A stretch of DNA of 64,000 nt from Plantago ovata. Its lineage: Eukaryota > Streptophyta > Magnoliopsida > Lamiales > Plantaginaceae. The position numbers were made by a program, and so were the translations under genes. Positions 10,267-22,736 of this stretch are shown here, one piece after another. Location: NCBI GenBank assembly GCA_028274465.1, contig CM051457.1:74994496-75058495 (forward strand), written 5' to 3'. Numbering within the stretch: position 1 is the stretch's first letter; every line of letters starts with the position of its first letter. The notes below the pieces were generated by a model. The model was not told the origin of the DNA, ran no database searches, and saw only the letters and a list, made by a program, of their open reading frames with translations.

Positions 10267-12425
10267 CTATGTTTTCTTTCTGAGGGTACTAGACTTCCCC
10301 TTCACGAGTCTCCTTCCCGTGCCTCGATCCTGTGAATAAGAGTGAACATAGACGTTAAGACCACTGTAATCAATAGTGTTAGAAGTATCAGGTGGATCAG
10401 GTGGATCGGATATGGCTTGCAACACATGTTGCTTGCCATCCACTTCAATAGTGCAAGTCCTTCGGTAGACGTCCATCACGGAGCGTAGCTTAGTCAAGAA
10501 TATTCGTCCTAAGAGTATGACATCCCCCGTTCCTGGTGCTGATGCCGGCATAATTACAAAATCGGTGTAGACAGAAGCTTCACCAATCTTGACTAATACA
10601 TTCTTCACAACGCCCTCGGGTTTTATAATGGATCCATCCGCCAGTTGCACAATAGCCTTATGTACAGTTAGTTCTCCAAGGTTACTCTTCTCGAAAACAT
10701 TCAAAGGGAGCACATTAGAGTAGGATCCTGTGGCTAGTGTGGCTTGGACATCTTCAAGTTCCCCAATCCCGACCTTAACATCGAAACTTTGAGGGAGTGG
10801 CTCGGGATCCTCTTGCTCCTGTTCACTCTTGTTAGTACCAAGGTCCTTTTCTTCTTCTTCGGCTTGTGGGGGCATTTCCCTATTGCAACTCTCGCACTTA
10901 GCAACCTTCTTGATGGTGATCTCAACAGGTAGATCACCCACTAAGGTAAATGACATCGACTTCTCAGTGTTGCTAGGCAGTTTGCCTTGCTCCCTACTTG
11001 CTCCTCGGTCGATCAACTCTTGCATCTTTTTATGGGCAAGCCTAGTGCTCTCTTCCAACCTATCGAGCCTTGCCCTAGTCTTCTCGGAATCTTCTTCATA
11101 CCGTTTGAGAAAACTCTGTGTGTGATCAACCATCTTTTGCAAGTTCTCCATCAGTTGAGCCGACTTCGACTTCGGTGGCTCTTTCGGAGCGGGGTTTTCG
11201 CAGTGGTCATTACCATAGTTTAGCCTACTACGGTCTTGGTTAGGTCCATAAGTTTGGTTAGCCGGTGCATATCCTTGATTGTTACGGTATCCTCTTCTCC
11301 AAAATCCACCTCGAGGATTCCTACCGTCTTGTCCGTAGCTAACTTCTTGAGTGCCAAACTCCATAGCAAAGGCTTCTTCTTCGCCTCCTCGTGCCCAGTT
11401 GCCATCATCGTATGCCAGCTGCGATCTACACATATGAGCCCCATGCCCATAGTTCTTGCATATTCGGCATACTTCGTTCGAAACAGTTGTTCCGGTGGCG
11501 CTCTTGAGGACTTGCTTCAATTCGTTGGTAAAGCACTCGAATTGATCCCCATTCCCCCTGTACATAGGAGCTTCTTGAGTCGGTGGAGCTTCAGGTCCAC
11601 GTCTCCTAACCATTGCTCTTGGGTCCTTGAACTGTGAACCCTTAGCAAGCCTTTCGAAAACTGCCCAGACGACTTCTGCGGTTTCCTCCCAAATATTGCC
11701 TCGGCATTGGAAATCCACCACTTGTTGGTTCTCGAAGGTTAGTCCATTGTAGAAGTGTTGGACTAGGTCGGAAAGTTCAAAACCATGGTGAGGGCACTTG
11801 TTCGTGAGATCTTGGAACCTCTCAAACGCGGTGTAGATAGTCTCATCATAGTCCTGCTTGAATCCAGTGATTTGCGCCTTAAGCGCGGTGGTCAAGGTGT
11901 GAGGGAAGTATTTCTCCATGAATGCTGAAAAAACCTTCTCCCAAGTGTCCAGCGAGCCTGCTGGAAGAGAACTTAACCATGACTTGGCTCTGTCGCCAAG
12001 TCCCATAGCAAAAACCTTCATTCTCAACTCGTCCGTTGTTATTTCAGCTCCGGGTCGTGGGAGTTGGTTGACGAATCATCGATATCGTGCAAGTACCCCA
12101 TCACATCTTCCCTTGATAAGCCATAGAACCTCGGATGTTGTTGGAATGCGTGGTTCTTGATCTCAAGATCTCGGGTTGCAGACGAAAGAACAATCGCCAG
12201 TCCCCTCATACGATCCTTGGTGGGTTGAACCCATGCCTTCAGTGGTCTAGCTTCTGCCATTCCGTCGATTTCCTTGAAAAGAATGTGTAGAGATTCAGAG
12301 AAATCGGTATCCTCTATTTCCTCTAGTGCGCGCCTTTCAAGTAGTCGCCTTCTTTGGTGGTAGACTCTGTCGATCTCAGCAATTGAATCAGCAAGCGGTG
12401 TTCCTGCAGAACGTGTATGCGGCAT
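10267..12425 (-). pseudogene. gag-protease of non-autonomous element A1, frameshifted
   Basis: Starts MPHTRSAGTPLADSIAEIDR. An N-terminal Gag region (LPAGSLDTWEKVFSAFMEKYFPH and ALKAQITGFKQ...TAFERFQDL) matches the retrotransposon Gag capsid pattern. A CCHC knuckle CRICKNYGHGAHMC and a Gln/Glu-rich coiled segment follow, then a pepsin-like protease core ATLATGSYSNVLP. The catalytic motif should read DTGS; here the Asp is Ala, so the protease is predicted inactive. A one-base deletion near 12074 separates the first 120 residues from the rest. There is no RT or integrase after the protease; the ORF ends ...KGKSSTLRKKT and the conserved stem-loop follows. It is the first gene after the primer site and leader. 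Confidence 0.88.
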
Positions 12426-12549
12426 ACACTATTTGTAACAGACTAGGAAAGCAGTATCAGAGAGAGATTAAAAAGGAAAACTAAAACTAGTAGAATTAGG
12501 AATCTAAAGCTTAAAATATAAACAAATTAAACAGAAAAAAGGAGTATAG

Positions 12550-12567
12550 TCCCCGACAACGGCGCCA
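12550..12567 (-). other. Primer binding site of element A1 (tRNA-Asp type)
   Basis: The minus strand reads TGGCGCCGTTGTCGGGGA, one mismatch from the complement of the plant tRNA-Asp 3' end. It is three bases from the LTR. Confidence 0.9.
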
Positions 12568-12570
12568 ATT

Positions 12571-13855
12571 TGATCAACGCGGATGTCGTGCTCCGAATTC
12601 AAGCAAATAATATTTGTTATTTAGCCAAAGGCAATTGATGAACGGAGATTTGTCAGGTCTCGATTCAGCAAATAATATTTGTTATTTAGCCAAAGGCAAT
12701 CCACAACTACAACGAAAACAGTAGTGTAGTAGTAGAATGACTCGAGTGTCGTTCTCTCAGGACTATAACTAGCTTTATCTATTTAACAAGAGAATATAAA
12801 ACAACAGATAAAAAGCAATAGGGGTTTTCAAGCAGATAATGGAGATTTGTGATAGTATGGTCCTTCTTAACATAATGGGTCGATAATCATGCATAAATTC
12901 CTCGGTCTTGCATAGAGATCTTTGAATCAATCTTGTGTCCTGTTGCAAGTATTAAGCACTACGAAGATAATTTGGTCTGACTAGTCAACAACGATTGTCC
13001 TAATGTGTTCCGTAATTATTCAACACTACGAAGATAATTGGTCTGATGGTCGACTAGTGTCCATGCGTGCATAATAATCAATACAACATACGAGAATTTT
13101 GGTTGCAACTGATCAACGAAATAAAGCAATGACACGGAGTATAATGCGCGATATAGCCATTAGCATGATTATCTTCCCTCGTTAAGAATTCACATACTAC
13201 CACCAATGATAAGTTTAGCTACTCATAATAGGCATGCAATCAATAGCAATCATAGAAGAATACATATTGAAAGAAGAATAAAATAAGTAGATAAAAACTG
13301 TAAGATACAAAGTTACCGAAGGTTGTCAATCTCCGGATGATTGCGATCCTACGCGCTCCAATCTGCTATGAAAAAGTATCCCCTAAGCTACGGAACTCCC
13401 AGGACAGGCCCCGGGAAGTTCCTACCTAAAACTATAGAGAGAGGTGAGAAAGTAGGCTTGGAAAGATATGATTTTCGGAGAGAAAACTGAGCACTATATA
13501 TAGGCCCGAAATAACTCCGGCGGTTCGCCTCCCAGGATTTGGATTTCTTCACCTTTTCGGACTCGGTTTATGACTTCTAGTAGCCTTCTAACCTCCAGAT
13601 TCGGCCCCTAGACTCCAAATCCTATCCGGAAACCTTCAGATACTCCAAATAGGCATCTGGAACACCAATTCCTTGTAGACTTCAATATAATTGCCTGGTA
13701 ATCTCCGAATTTCAACCAAAACCTGTAAAATAAAATCTAAAGGGAAACGTGACACTATTCTAATAAAATGTACTAAAATATAGCTAAATTAACATAGATG
13801 ATAGCTAAATTAGGTGAAAAGGACTCGAATGAAAGTGTAAAATACACATTCATCA
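12571..13855 (-). repeat. 5' LTR (family A) of element A1
   Basis: 1285 bp on the minus strand, from TGATGAATGTG at 13855 to a terminus reading ...GTTGATCA at 12571. The TATA-like CTATATATAG is at 13494-13503. The last 65 bp at the 3' terminus (12571-12637) is an imperfect direct copy of the next block (12638-12703), so this LTR carries a small terminal duplication. Directly beyond it is GCAAT (13856-13860), probably the right-hand TSD, since GCAAT is also the sequence at this point in intact family-A LTRs. Confidence 0.88.
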
Positions 13856-15055
13856 GCAATCCACAACTACAACGAAAACCGTAGTGTAGCAGTAGAATGA
13901 CGCGAGTGTCGTTCTCTCAGGACTATAACTAGCTTTATCAAATCTAATTTAGAATATAAAAACAGCAACAGATAGCAAAAGGCGGTTTCTAGAAGATAAT
14001 GGAGATTGGTGATAGTATGATCCTTCTTAACATAACGGGTCGATAATCATGCATAAATTCCTCGGTCTTGCATAGAGATCTTTGAATCAAACTAGTGTCC
14101 TGTTGCAATTATTAAGCACTACGAAGATAACTGGTCTGACAAGTCAATCACTATTGTCCTAATGTGTTCCGTAATTATTCAACACTACGAAGATAAACTC
14201 GGGAATAGGTCGACGAGGGTCCAATTGTGCATAATAATTAATACAACATACGAGAATTTAGGTTGTGCCTGATCAACGAGCTAAAGCAATGACACGGAGT
14301 ATAATGCGCGATATAGCCATTAGCATGATTATCTTCCCTTCGCTAAGAATTCACATACTACCACCAACGATAAGTTTAGCTACTCATAATAGGCTTGCAA
14401 TCAACAGAAATCATAGAAGAAAACATGTTGAAAGAATATAATAAAATAAGTAGAATAAAACTGTAAGATACAAAGTTACCGAAGGTTGTCAATCTCCGGA
14501 TGATTGCGATCCTACGAGCTCCAAACTGCTATGAAAAAGTATCCCCTAAGCTACGGACCCCAGAACAGGCTCTGGGAAGTCCCTACCTAAAACTACAGAG
14601 ATAGGTGAGAAAGTAGGTCTGGAGGTCTAGAAAGATATGATTTTCGGAGAAAACTGAGCAACTATATATAGGCTTCGAATTATTGTGGGGCGGTTCGCCC
14701 GGCGGCTTTTTCGCGGAATTCCGCGTTTTGATGCGGTTTTGGATTTCTTCCCCTTTTCGGACTCGGTTTCTGACTTCTAGTGACCTTCTAACCTCCAGAT
14801 TCGACCCCTAGACTCCACATCCAATCCGGAAACCTTCACATACTCCAAATAGGCTTCTGGAACACCAATTCCTTGTCAACTTCAATATAATTGCCCGGAA
14901 ATCTTCGAATTTCAACCAAAACCTGTAAAATAAATTCTAAAAGGAAACGTGACACTATTCTAATAAAATGCACTAAAATATTGCTAAATTAACATAGAGG
15001 ATAGCTAAAATAGGTGAAAAACACTCGAATGAAAGTGTATAATACACATTCATCA
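13856..15055 (-). repeat. Outer family-A LTR, truncated by insertion of A1
   Basis: Starts inside the LTR at GCAATCCACAACTACAACG and runs to the LTR 5' end (TGATGAATG on the minus strand, 15055). The missing 3' portion should lie beyond the left window edge, on the far side of A1. TATA-like CTATATATAG is at 14662-14671. On its right it interrupts the copia RNase H coding sequence at 15056. Whether it is a solo LTR or belongs to a full element cannot be decided. Confidence 0.85.
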
Positions 15056-16698
15056 CCACGTTGTCCGTGGTAGAGACACGTTCTATACTAACTTCTCCTC
15101 TATCTATAATCTCACGTATAACGTGATATTTCCTAAGTACATGTCTGTTCTTGTTTGTAGATCTAGGCTCCCTAGTTTGAGCGACGGCGCCCGTATTGTC
15201 ACAATAAATCGTTATTGGACTAGGAGCAGGAACAACCCTCAATTCCTTCAAGAACTCTGAAATCCAGACAGCTTCTTTCGATGCTTCTGATGCAGCAATG
15301 TACTCGGATTCTGTGGATGAGTCAGCAACCGTGGCTTGCTTAGAACTCTTCCAACAGACAGCTCCTCCGTTCAATTTGAATACGTATCTTGTCTGTGACT
15401 TAAGTCATCAGGATCTGATTCAAATCCAGCGTCGACATACCCAGACATCTTTAATTCTGGTTCTCCACCAAACACCAAGAACATCTCTTTAGTCCGTCGA
15501 AGGTACTTAAGAATGTTCTTTACAGCAGTCCAGTGAGGTACTCCTGGATTCTGTTGGTGTCGACAAGTGACACTAAGCGCATATGCCACATCGGGCCTTG
15601 TGCAATTCATTGCATACATTATAGACCCTACTACCGAAGTATAGGGCACACGACTCATTGCATTTCTTTCTTCATCAGTTTTAGGACCATCCTTAACTGA
15701 TAAGACAATCCCATGCCTAGCTGGGAGAAAGCCTCTCTTTGGGTCGTCCATCTTATAACGCTTCAGTATTTTGTCATTCCTAACATCCTCTTGGATCTAT
15801 CTCTAAAGATCTTGATCCCTAGGATGTAGTTCGCTTCACCCAAGTCCTTCATCGAGAAGGTACTTGATAACCAAATTTTAGTCTCTTCTAGCATAGAGAC
15901 ATTGTTTCCCATGATCAAAATGTCATCTACATAAATGATCATGAAAACAACTCCTTTGTCGCTGTGTCTAGCGTAGACACAGGGATCTTCCTTGCTTCTG
16001 ATGAAGTCAAACGATTGGACAGCTTCATCAAAGCGGATATTCCAGCTCCTTGACGCTTGCTTTAGCCCATAGATGGATCTTTGTAATTTGCATACAGCAG
16101 TTGGCCTGGTTTTACTAATAAAACCTTCCGGCTGTACCATATAGACCTCTTCCTCAAGGTTTCCATTGAGGAAGGCAGTCTTTACATCCATCTGCCAGAT
16201 TTCATAATCATAGTAGGCAGCTATTGCAAGTAGAATTCGAATGGACTTCAATTTTGCTACCGGTGAAAAGGTTTCATCGTAATCGATGCCATACCTTTGC
16301 GTGTAGCCTTTCGCCACAAGCCTAGCTTTGTGCGTTTGTACCTTGCCATCGGCATCTGTCTTTCGTTTAAAGACCCATTTGCACCCAATAGGTCTAACCC
16401 CTTGGGGCAAGTCTACCAAGTTCCAAACTTGGTTCTGGTACATTGAATCCATTTCTAATTCCATGGCCTCTTGCCATTTGTCTGAGTCAATATCAATTAT
16501 TGCCTCATTGTAGGTCTCGGGATCTTCCCGATCTGATAAATCGACATCAAGTTCACTGATGTCTTCTATCATAAGGCTTTGCTTCTGAGGTCCTTTTAGG
16601 ATCCTCTTCGACCTACGGAGCTCGACTGGTTTTGGTGCTTTTCTTTTCTGGCTTCGTGTAACAAGAACATTATCAGTGGGTACTGATGCAGCTGGTCG
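15056..16698 (-). pseudogene. Ty1/copia reverse transcriptase and RNase H, broken
   Basis: The minus strand encodes the RT region (WQEAMELEMDSMYQNQVWNL, KARLVAKGYTQRYGIDYDETFSPVAK, QMDVKTAFLNGNLEEEVYM and the catalytic box MIIYVDDILIMGN, within 15763-16572). It continues in another frame to DPKRGFLPARHGIVLS and RNase H (ADSSTESEYIAASEASKEA, about 15300). Linker residues at 16573-16698 contain an in-frame TAG. Frameshifts lie near 15755 and 15375. The C terminus is cut off at 15056 by the family-A LTR after ...STTDNVV. The YVDD box and the gag-PR-IN-RT order place it in Ty1/copia. Confidence 0.92.
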
Positions 16699-17948
16699 CT
16701 AGGCGCGACCCTGTTCCCTTGCGGGAGGCTGCTCTTGTGCAACTTGTTGCACAGGTTGGTTGACAACGGGTTCTATTGGTGTGGTTTCAACTGTTGATCT
16801 AATCACAGGACTCCGACTGACTATGACATGCCTAGCAAGTTTCATATCATCACCCTTGTCTGCTTCGAAAGCTCCCACTGAACTTGTGTCCAAAACAGAA
16901 GATTTAGAGACCTCATGTTCGCGCGTGTCAAAGTCTTGAATTTCTTCAAGTTCTATCATGTCATCTAACCTCTCTTCTTCGAGGTATTCAGCTTCTAAAA
17001 ACTTCACGTTTCTAGATACGATCACCTTGTGATCTTCAGCATGATAGAATTCATAGCCTCTCGTCTGACGAGGATAGCCTATGAAATATACTTTGACACC
17101 CTTGGCATCTAACTTATCAGTGAGCATCAGTTTGACTATCGCAGGACAGCCCCAAGGTCTAAGATAGCCTAGTAAAGGCTTCTTTCCCTTCCACAACTCG
17201 TAAGGAGTTTTCTCCACTGATTTAGATGGTACACGGTTCAGAATATAGATTGCAGTTTGTAGTGCATATCCCCACAGATACTTTGGAAGAGTCGAGAATC
17301 CAATCATTGATCTTACCATGTTTAACAGGGTTCGATTCCTCCTCTCAGACACACCATTTAACTGTGGTGTTCCAGTAGGAGTCCATTGCGATTGAATTCT
17401 ATTTTCCTTCAAGTAGTCGATAAATTCTTCACTAAGGTATTCACCTCCTCGATCTGATCGAAGTGTGACTATCCTTAGGTTCAATTCATTCTCGACCTCA
17501 TTCCTAAACTCCTTGAATTTCCCAAAGGTCTCGGATTTATTCTTCATAAGATAAATATTTCCATACCTTGAGAAATCAGCAGTAAAGGTAACGAAGTAAG
17601 GATAACGCCCACGCGCATGGACTTTAAAAGGTCCACATACATCGGTATGTATGATCTGTAAGCAGCGAGTGGCACGAACACCTTGTCCAACAAAAGGTTT
17701 GTTCGTCATCTTACCCTTAACACAAGATTCACATGTCCCATATGATTCAAAATCAAATGGTTCTAAGTAGTCCAACTTCCTTAGTCTTTGAATCCGTGTT
17801 TCATTGATATGGCCTAGCCGACAATGCCATAGATAAGATGGATTATTCTTCCTACTTGAAGACGGTTGTTTGTTATGTATTTGAAATAAAGGTAGACTAC
17901 TTTGCAAAATATATAAACCATTCACCAAGCGAGCTTTTCCATAATACT
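16699..17948 (-). pseudogene. Ty1/copia integrase (GAG-pre-integrase, catalytic core)
   Basis: The minus-strand ORF has the zinc-binding [11 protein letters not shown]...CESCVKGKM module, then the core with first Asp (IHTDVCGPF), second Asp ([10 protein letters not shown]) and Glu ([10 protein letters not shown]), i.e. the D,D,E triad. It is followed by [16 protein letters not shown] and a variable acidic linker. The upstream end is interrupted at 17949 by a solo LTR of family B; across that insertion the frame is continuous with the gag-protease ORF. It belongs to the same element as 15056-16698. Confidence 0.92.
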
Positions 17949-19344
17949 TGATGATGTCGTTTTTCACCAATTAAATTTGTTTAAAAGCCTAAGAACACTT
18001 ATCACTACACAAACTAAAGTGCAATGGCAAGTTATCCCCGAGTGTCGTTCTCTCGGGACCTAACGTGGCTTTGCTTGAGGTTTTTGCTAGTAATTTCAGT
18101 CAACGAGTTCAAATGTTTATAGAATGGTTTTCTTTGAACAAAGCAACGAGAAATCAGATTGATGTAATCAAGTTTGGAAAACGGTTGGTGGTAGAAATCA
18201 AATACACATGCATGGGTTACGAATATGCTCACAAGTTCAGTGCGTAAAACCTTCGATCAAGTCTGCTAAGCAACTCGTCTAGGTAACTTTAAGACACACA
18301 TCATAAAAGACCACTATCAATACTTTAGAGGTGCTTGTCACCAACACCATTTATCTAGCATGCTGCAAATCTCTAACATACGATCCTATAGCTTTCATTG
18401 ACCAAGAGTTTGTCACTATACTCAATTCGAATATATTTTATAGGCAACTAAGAATCATATGAAGGGATTTGCAGCAAGATTGAATCACAATCTCATGTAA
18501 GCATAAACATAACCCATAGCATGCATATTCTTCATTCTACCACCAACACAAAAGATTTAGCTACTCATATTCATCAACATAGACATCAATTCATATGAAT
18601 AATAATCAAAATACATCATATCAAACTACAAGACAAGAGAGTGATACTACCACCAAAGCTGTCACTAATCGGTGGAAATCAAAGAAAACCTCTCTGTAGA
18701 TGATTACAAAGGATGAATCCCAATCAAAACCTTGAATCCCAAGCTAAAATACAATGTAATCTGAGTTTTCTCTGAGTTTTGGGGCTTAGGAGCTCTCCAA
18801 AACGAAGTTACAGTTCAAAAGATATTCAAAAAATGACCAAAGATCAGATCTAAGAAGGAAAATCCGAAAACGTAACCGCTGCCAAGCGGACCGCTTGGAG
18901 AAGCCAAGCGGAGCGCTTGGCAAGCGAAGCGCTTTGGCACTCCAAGCGCTTCGCTTGGCTTCTGTGCTAAAGCTCCTGGAAAATGAAGCGGAGCGCTTCA
19001 CTATTCCAAGCGCTTAGCTGGCTCCTGGGCAGATTTTTGTCTTCAAACTCCATCTTTTTGCCCTCGCATGGCCCTCGGGTGCCTTGGACTCATCCTTCTC
19101 GATGCTTATTGATGCTCAAACACTTACGAACAAGCCACGGAGATTGGAGAACTTCAACGGGGCCATCTTTTCCATCAAAAGGCTCGTTTTTAGCTCCAAA
19201 AACGCTCTTTCGTACCTAAGTGCCTGAAAATGCAGAAAACACAAAACGTGACACTATTCTACAAAACTAACCAAAAAACAAGGCTAGAAGATAGCAAAAG
19301 AGGGTAAAAAAGACAAGATGAACGCGTCAAAAATACGTTCATCA
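17949..19344 (-). mobile_element. Solo LTR of family B inserted in the copia element (TSD ATACT)
   Basis: 1396 bp. It begins TGATGATGTCG on the plus strand and ends GTTCATCA, matching the B LTRs at 2947 and 7451 end to end but quite diverged. The 5-bp duplication ATACT is at 17944-17948 and 19345-19349. Removing the LTR and one TSD copy leaves the copia reading frame open. It contains CAAGCG dyads at about 18883-19020. It is the product of LTR-LTR recombination of a full B element. Confidence 0.92.
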
Positions 19345-20475
19345 ATACTGATCATTTAATGAAAAATAACAAGTAATATTCGCAAATCGAAAGGAAAAAC
19401 CTATATTGTCTAACAATGGAATAGAAATAATATTTCTGACAATGGATGGAACAAAATAAACATTATCAAGTTCTAAACATTGTCCCGAAGGTAAATCTAT
19501 CTTGCTGCGTCCAACGCGTTTGGCTTCAACTGGATTGTCGTTCCCAACATGCAAGTCGATTTCACCTTGCTTGACTAGCCTGTGATCAATTAGCCCCTGC
19601 ACATTATTACAAATGTGTGAGCCACAAGCTGTATCTAATACCCAACCATTGGAGTCAAAAGTAGTCATGTTCATTTCAATAACAAACATACCTGAGCCAG
19701 AAGCCGATGGCTTCTTAGCTTGATTTGCCCTAAGCTTAGGACAATCTTTCTTCCAATGTCCTTTCTGCTTACAGAAAAGACATTCATCTGTGCGTACCGT
19801 TCTGCTTCTATTGAACATCCTTTTCTGGTTCGGACGCTTAGGCTTATCACTCCAAGTGTTAGCCTTGGCTCCCGACTTTCCCTTACCCTTAGCACCTTTG
19901 TTTCTCGGGTTTGGGTTAGACGGTTGCCCAACAAGCATAATCGACTTTTCCTTCATAGGAAGAGTCTGATCATATGTCTTCAGCAGATTATGAAGTTTAG
20001 GCAGTGTTACGTCCTTCGCATTCATCGTGTAATTGATGATGAACTGCGAATACGAACTCGGCAATGATTGAAGGACAAAGATCACCATGATCTTGTTCTC
20101 TAGCTTAACGCCGGCATCGACAAGCTTTTCAAAGAGACCAATCATTTTGAGAACATGTTAAGACATGTTCCCTCCTTCACTGAGCTTGCATCTGTGTATC
20201 TCTTTGATCAAATCAAATTCAACACTTCTAGCTGTCGTCTTAAAGAGCGACTCTAGATGCTTCAGCATCTCATACGGCAACATGCTTTCATGTTGTCTTT
20301 GCAGCTCATTGCTCATTGCCGGCAGCATAATACACTGCGCGGATCTAGCATCCTCAAGATGCTTATCATACTTTGCCTTGTTGGCTTGATTCCAAGCAGC
20401 AACCTGATCGGCAGTTTGATTTTCGGGGCACACGGGAATGACCTCGTCCAAGACGTACTCAATCTTTTCGTAGCT
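19345..20475 (-). pseudogene. Ty1/copia gag and protease, 5'-truncated
   Basis: The gag domain (KIEYVLDEVIPVCPE...AAWNQANKAKYDKHLED..., 20158-20475) is separated by an in-frame TAA from the rest (19345-20145). That part holds MIGLFEKLVDAGVKL, a CCHC knuckle CLFCKQKGHWKKDC and the protease VLDTACGSHICNNV. The usual copia protease motif is D(T/S)GC; here Gly is replaced by Ala. The N terminus of gag (roughly the first 30-50 residues) is missing because the family-A LTR starts at 20476. It continues in frame across the solo LTR into the integrase. Confidence 0.9.
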
Positions 20476-21567
20476 TGATGAATGTGTATTTACACTTTCA
20501 TTCGAGTCTTTTTCACCTATTTTAGCTATCATATATGTTAATTTAGCTATATTTTAATGTATTTTATTAGAATAGTGTCACGTTTCCCTTTAGATTTTAT
20601 TTTACAGGTTTTGGTTGAAATTCGAAGATTTCCGGTCAATTATATTGAAGTTGACAAGGAATTGGTGTTCCAGAAGCCTATTTGGAGTATCTAAAGGTTT
20701 CCGGATAGGATTTGAAGTCTAGGGGCCGAATTTGGAGGTTAGAAGGCTACTAGAAGTCAGAAACCAAGTCCGAAAAGGGGAAGAAATCCAAAAACGCGTC
20801 GAAAACGTGGAATTCCGCGAGAAAAAACCGGGGGCGAACCGCCGCATGGCTGGGGCGAACCGCCCCGTGGTTTTTCGGGGCCTATATATAGTGCTCAGTT
20901 TTTCTCCGAAAATCATATCTTTCGAGACCTACTTTCTCACCTCTCTCTATAGTTTTAGGTAGGAACTTCCCGGGGCCTGTCCTGGGAGTTTTGTAGCTTA
21001 GGGGATACTTTTTCATAGCGGATTGGAGCTCGTAGGATCGCAATTCTTCGGATATTGACAACCTTCGGTAACTTGTATATTACAGTTTAATCTACTTATT
21101 TTATATATCTTTCAATATGTTTTCTTCTATGATTTATGTTGATTGCATGCCTATTATGAGTAGCTAAACTTATCGTTGGTGGTAGTATGTGAATTCTTAG
21201 CGAAGGGAAGATAATCATGCTAATGGCTATATCGTGCATTATACTCTGTGTCATTGCTTCATTTCGTTGATCAGTTGTAACCTAAATTCTCGTATGTTGT
21301 ATTAATTATTATGCGCAATTGGACACTTGTCGACCATCAGACCAATTATCTTCGTAGTGTTGAATAATTACGGAACACATTAGGACAATAGTGATTAACT
21401 TGTCAGACCAATTATCTTCGTAGTGCTTAATATTTGCAACAGGACACTAGATTGATTCAAAGATCTCTATGCAAGACCGAGGAATTTATGCATGATTATC
21501 GACCCGTTATGTTAAGAAGGACCATACTATCACCAATCTCCATTATCTGCTAGAAACCCCCCTATAG
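20476..21567 (+). repeat. Family-A LTR fragment, 3'-truncated, plus strand
   Basis: Starts TGATGAATGTGTATTTACAC and follows the 22925 LTR up to ...CTGCTAGAAACCCCCCTAT, where it stops about 180 bp before a normal LTR end. It contains the dyad GGGGCGAACCGCCCC (20852-20866) followed by TATA-like CTATATATAG (20882-20891). It separates copia gag from the copia leader. No TSD can be matched. Confidence 0.85.
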
Positions 21568-21885
21568 CATAATATGACCTGTAGGACTATCCAATTCCGT
21601 CACGCAACTCTTGGTTGTTAAATCTAATTTAACCCGATGCCCTACATACTGTACCTATCGAGGTCGCTAGATACAATATGCAGTAAGTCATAACCATAGG
21701 CTTACTCTAATCTGACGATCACTGCGAGTCTGTAAGACGAGGTCGCCGATACAAGAAAACGCAATGAAAGTTCAGAATTAAATCACCCTATGGAAAGCAT
21801 CTCAGAAATACCTACATATATATATTTCTGTACTTATATTGGTTGGGGCTTGTCGCTTGAGGGTTGTTATCAGTCATCTACAAAC

Positions 21886-22048
21886 AAATAAGGGCGCCGC
21901 CTACGCATCATGCATGAGCAGTCTACACGTAATGGATGTCGCCTATCCATTCTAGTTCTAAACGCGGTCAAGCACATAATGGGTGCCGCCTATCCATACA
22001 TAAAATATGCAGTCCGACATATAAGAGGGCGCCGCCTACCCTCGCATG
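21886..22048. repeat. Four-copy diverged minisatellite (about 44 bp, GCCGCCTA core)
   Basis: The motif GGG(C/T)GCCGCCTA followed by (T/C)CC or GCATC recurs at about 21892, 21936, 21982 and 22027 (the second copy reads GGATGTCGCCTA), each preceded by (A)TAA(T/G) and followed by CAT-rich sequence. Spacing is 44-46 bp. Confidence 0.75.
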
Positions 22049-22535
22049 CATAGCGGTCGAACGGAAAGTAAAATACTTGGTATTTAAACATGCATTGTCA
22101 AACAATAGCATATTGAGCATACGAAACAAATAGTAGCCTATGTGGATGCCAAATGACTTCATAATTTCATTATGAAAATTATAATCCCATACTTATAATC
22201 TCTATGAAATAATTGAAAATTTGGACTAGATTGAAAAATCGAAAATTCTATTGACCAAGTAGCAATTTTCGAATACCCGAATGACTTAATTGTAATTTTT
22301 GAAACCTTGGAGGTGTTAAATTTAAAATTCAAAAGTAGAAGGACTAATTTGCAATAAACAATAAATTGATAAATTACAAATAAGCCCTTTAACTTTATAC
22401 TAATTAAATTTAACCCCTCTAGTTAAAAACAATTACAATTAAATCATACTTATATTCCAAATATAAAATTCAATCCTCAAAACTTTCAAAATTCGATTTT
22501 GGGTCCAACCCGGAAAATATATATATATTAAAACA

Positions 22536-22736
22536 TGGGACGGGACCACGGTGCCTGCGGCCCCGGAGCCTGCGCCCGCGGCACGCAGGCACGGGCGCCG
22601 CGGCCGCAGGCGCCCGGCGCACGGGCGCCTGCGGCCGCAGGCTCCCGCAGGCATCCGGGCGCCCGCAGCACGCGGGCGCCTTGCGCCTGCACCGCGGGAA
22701 CAGCGCCCGCCGCCTGCGTCGCGCAGGCGGCCCGGT

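Noticed and set aside
20257-20478. Plus-strand ORFs opposite copia gag
   Set aside because: Antisense shadows of the copia gag.
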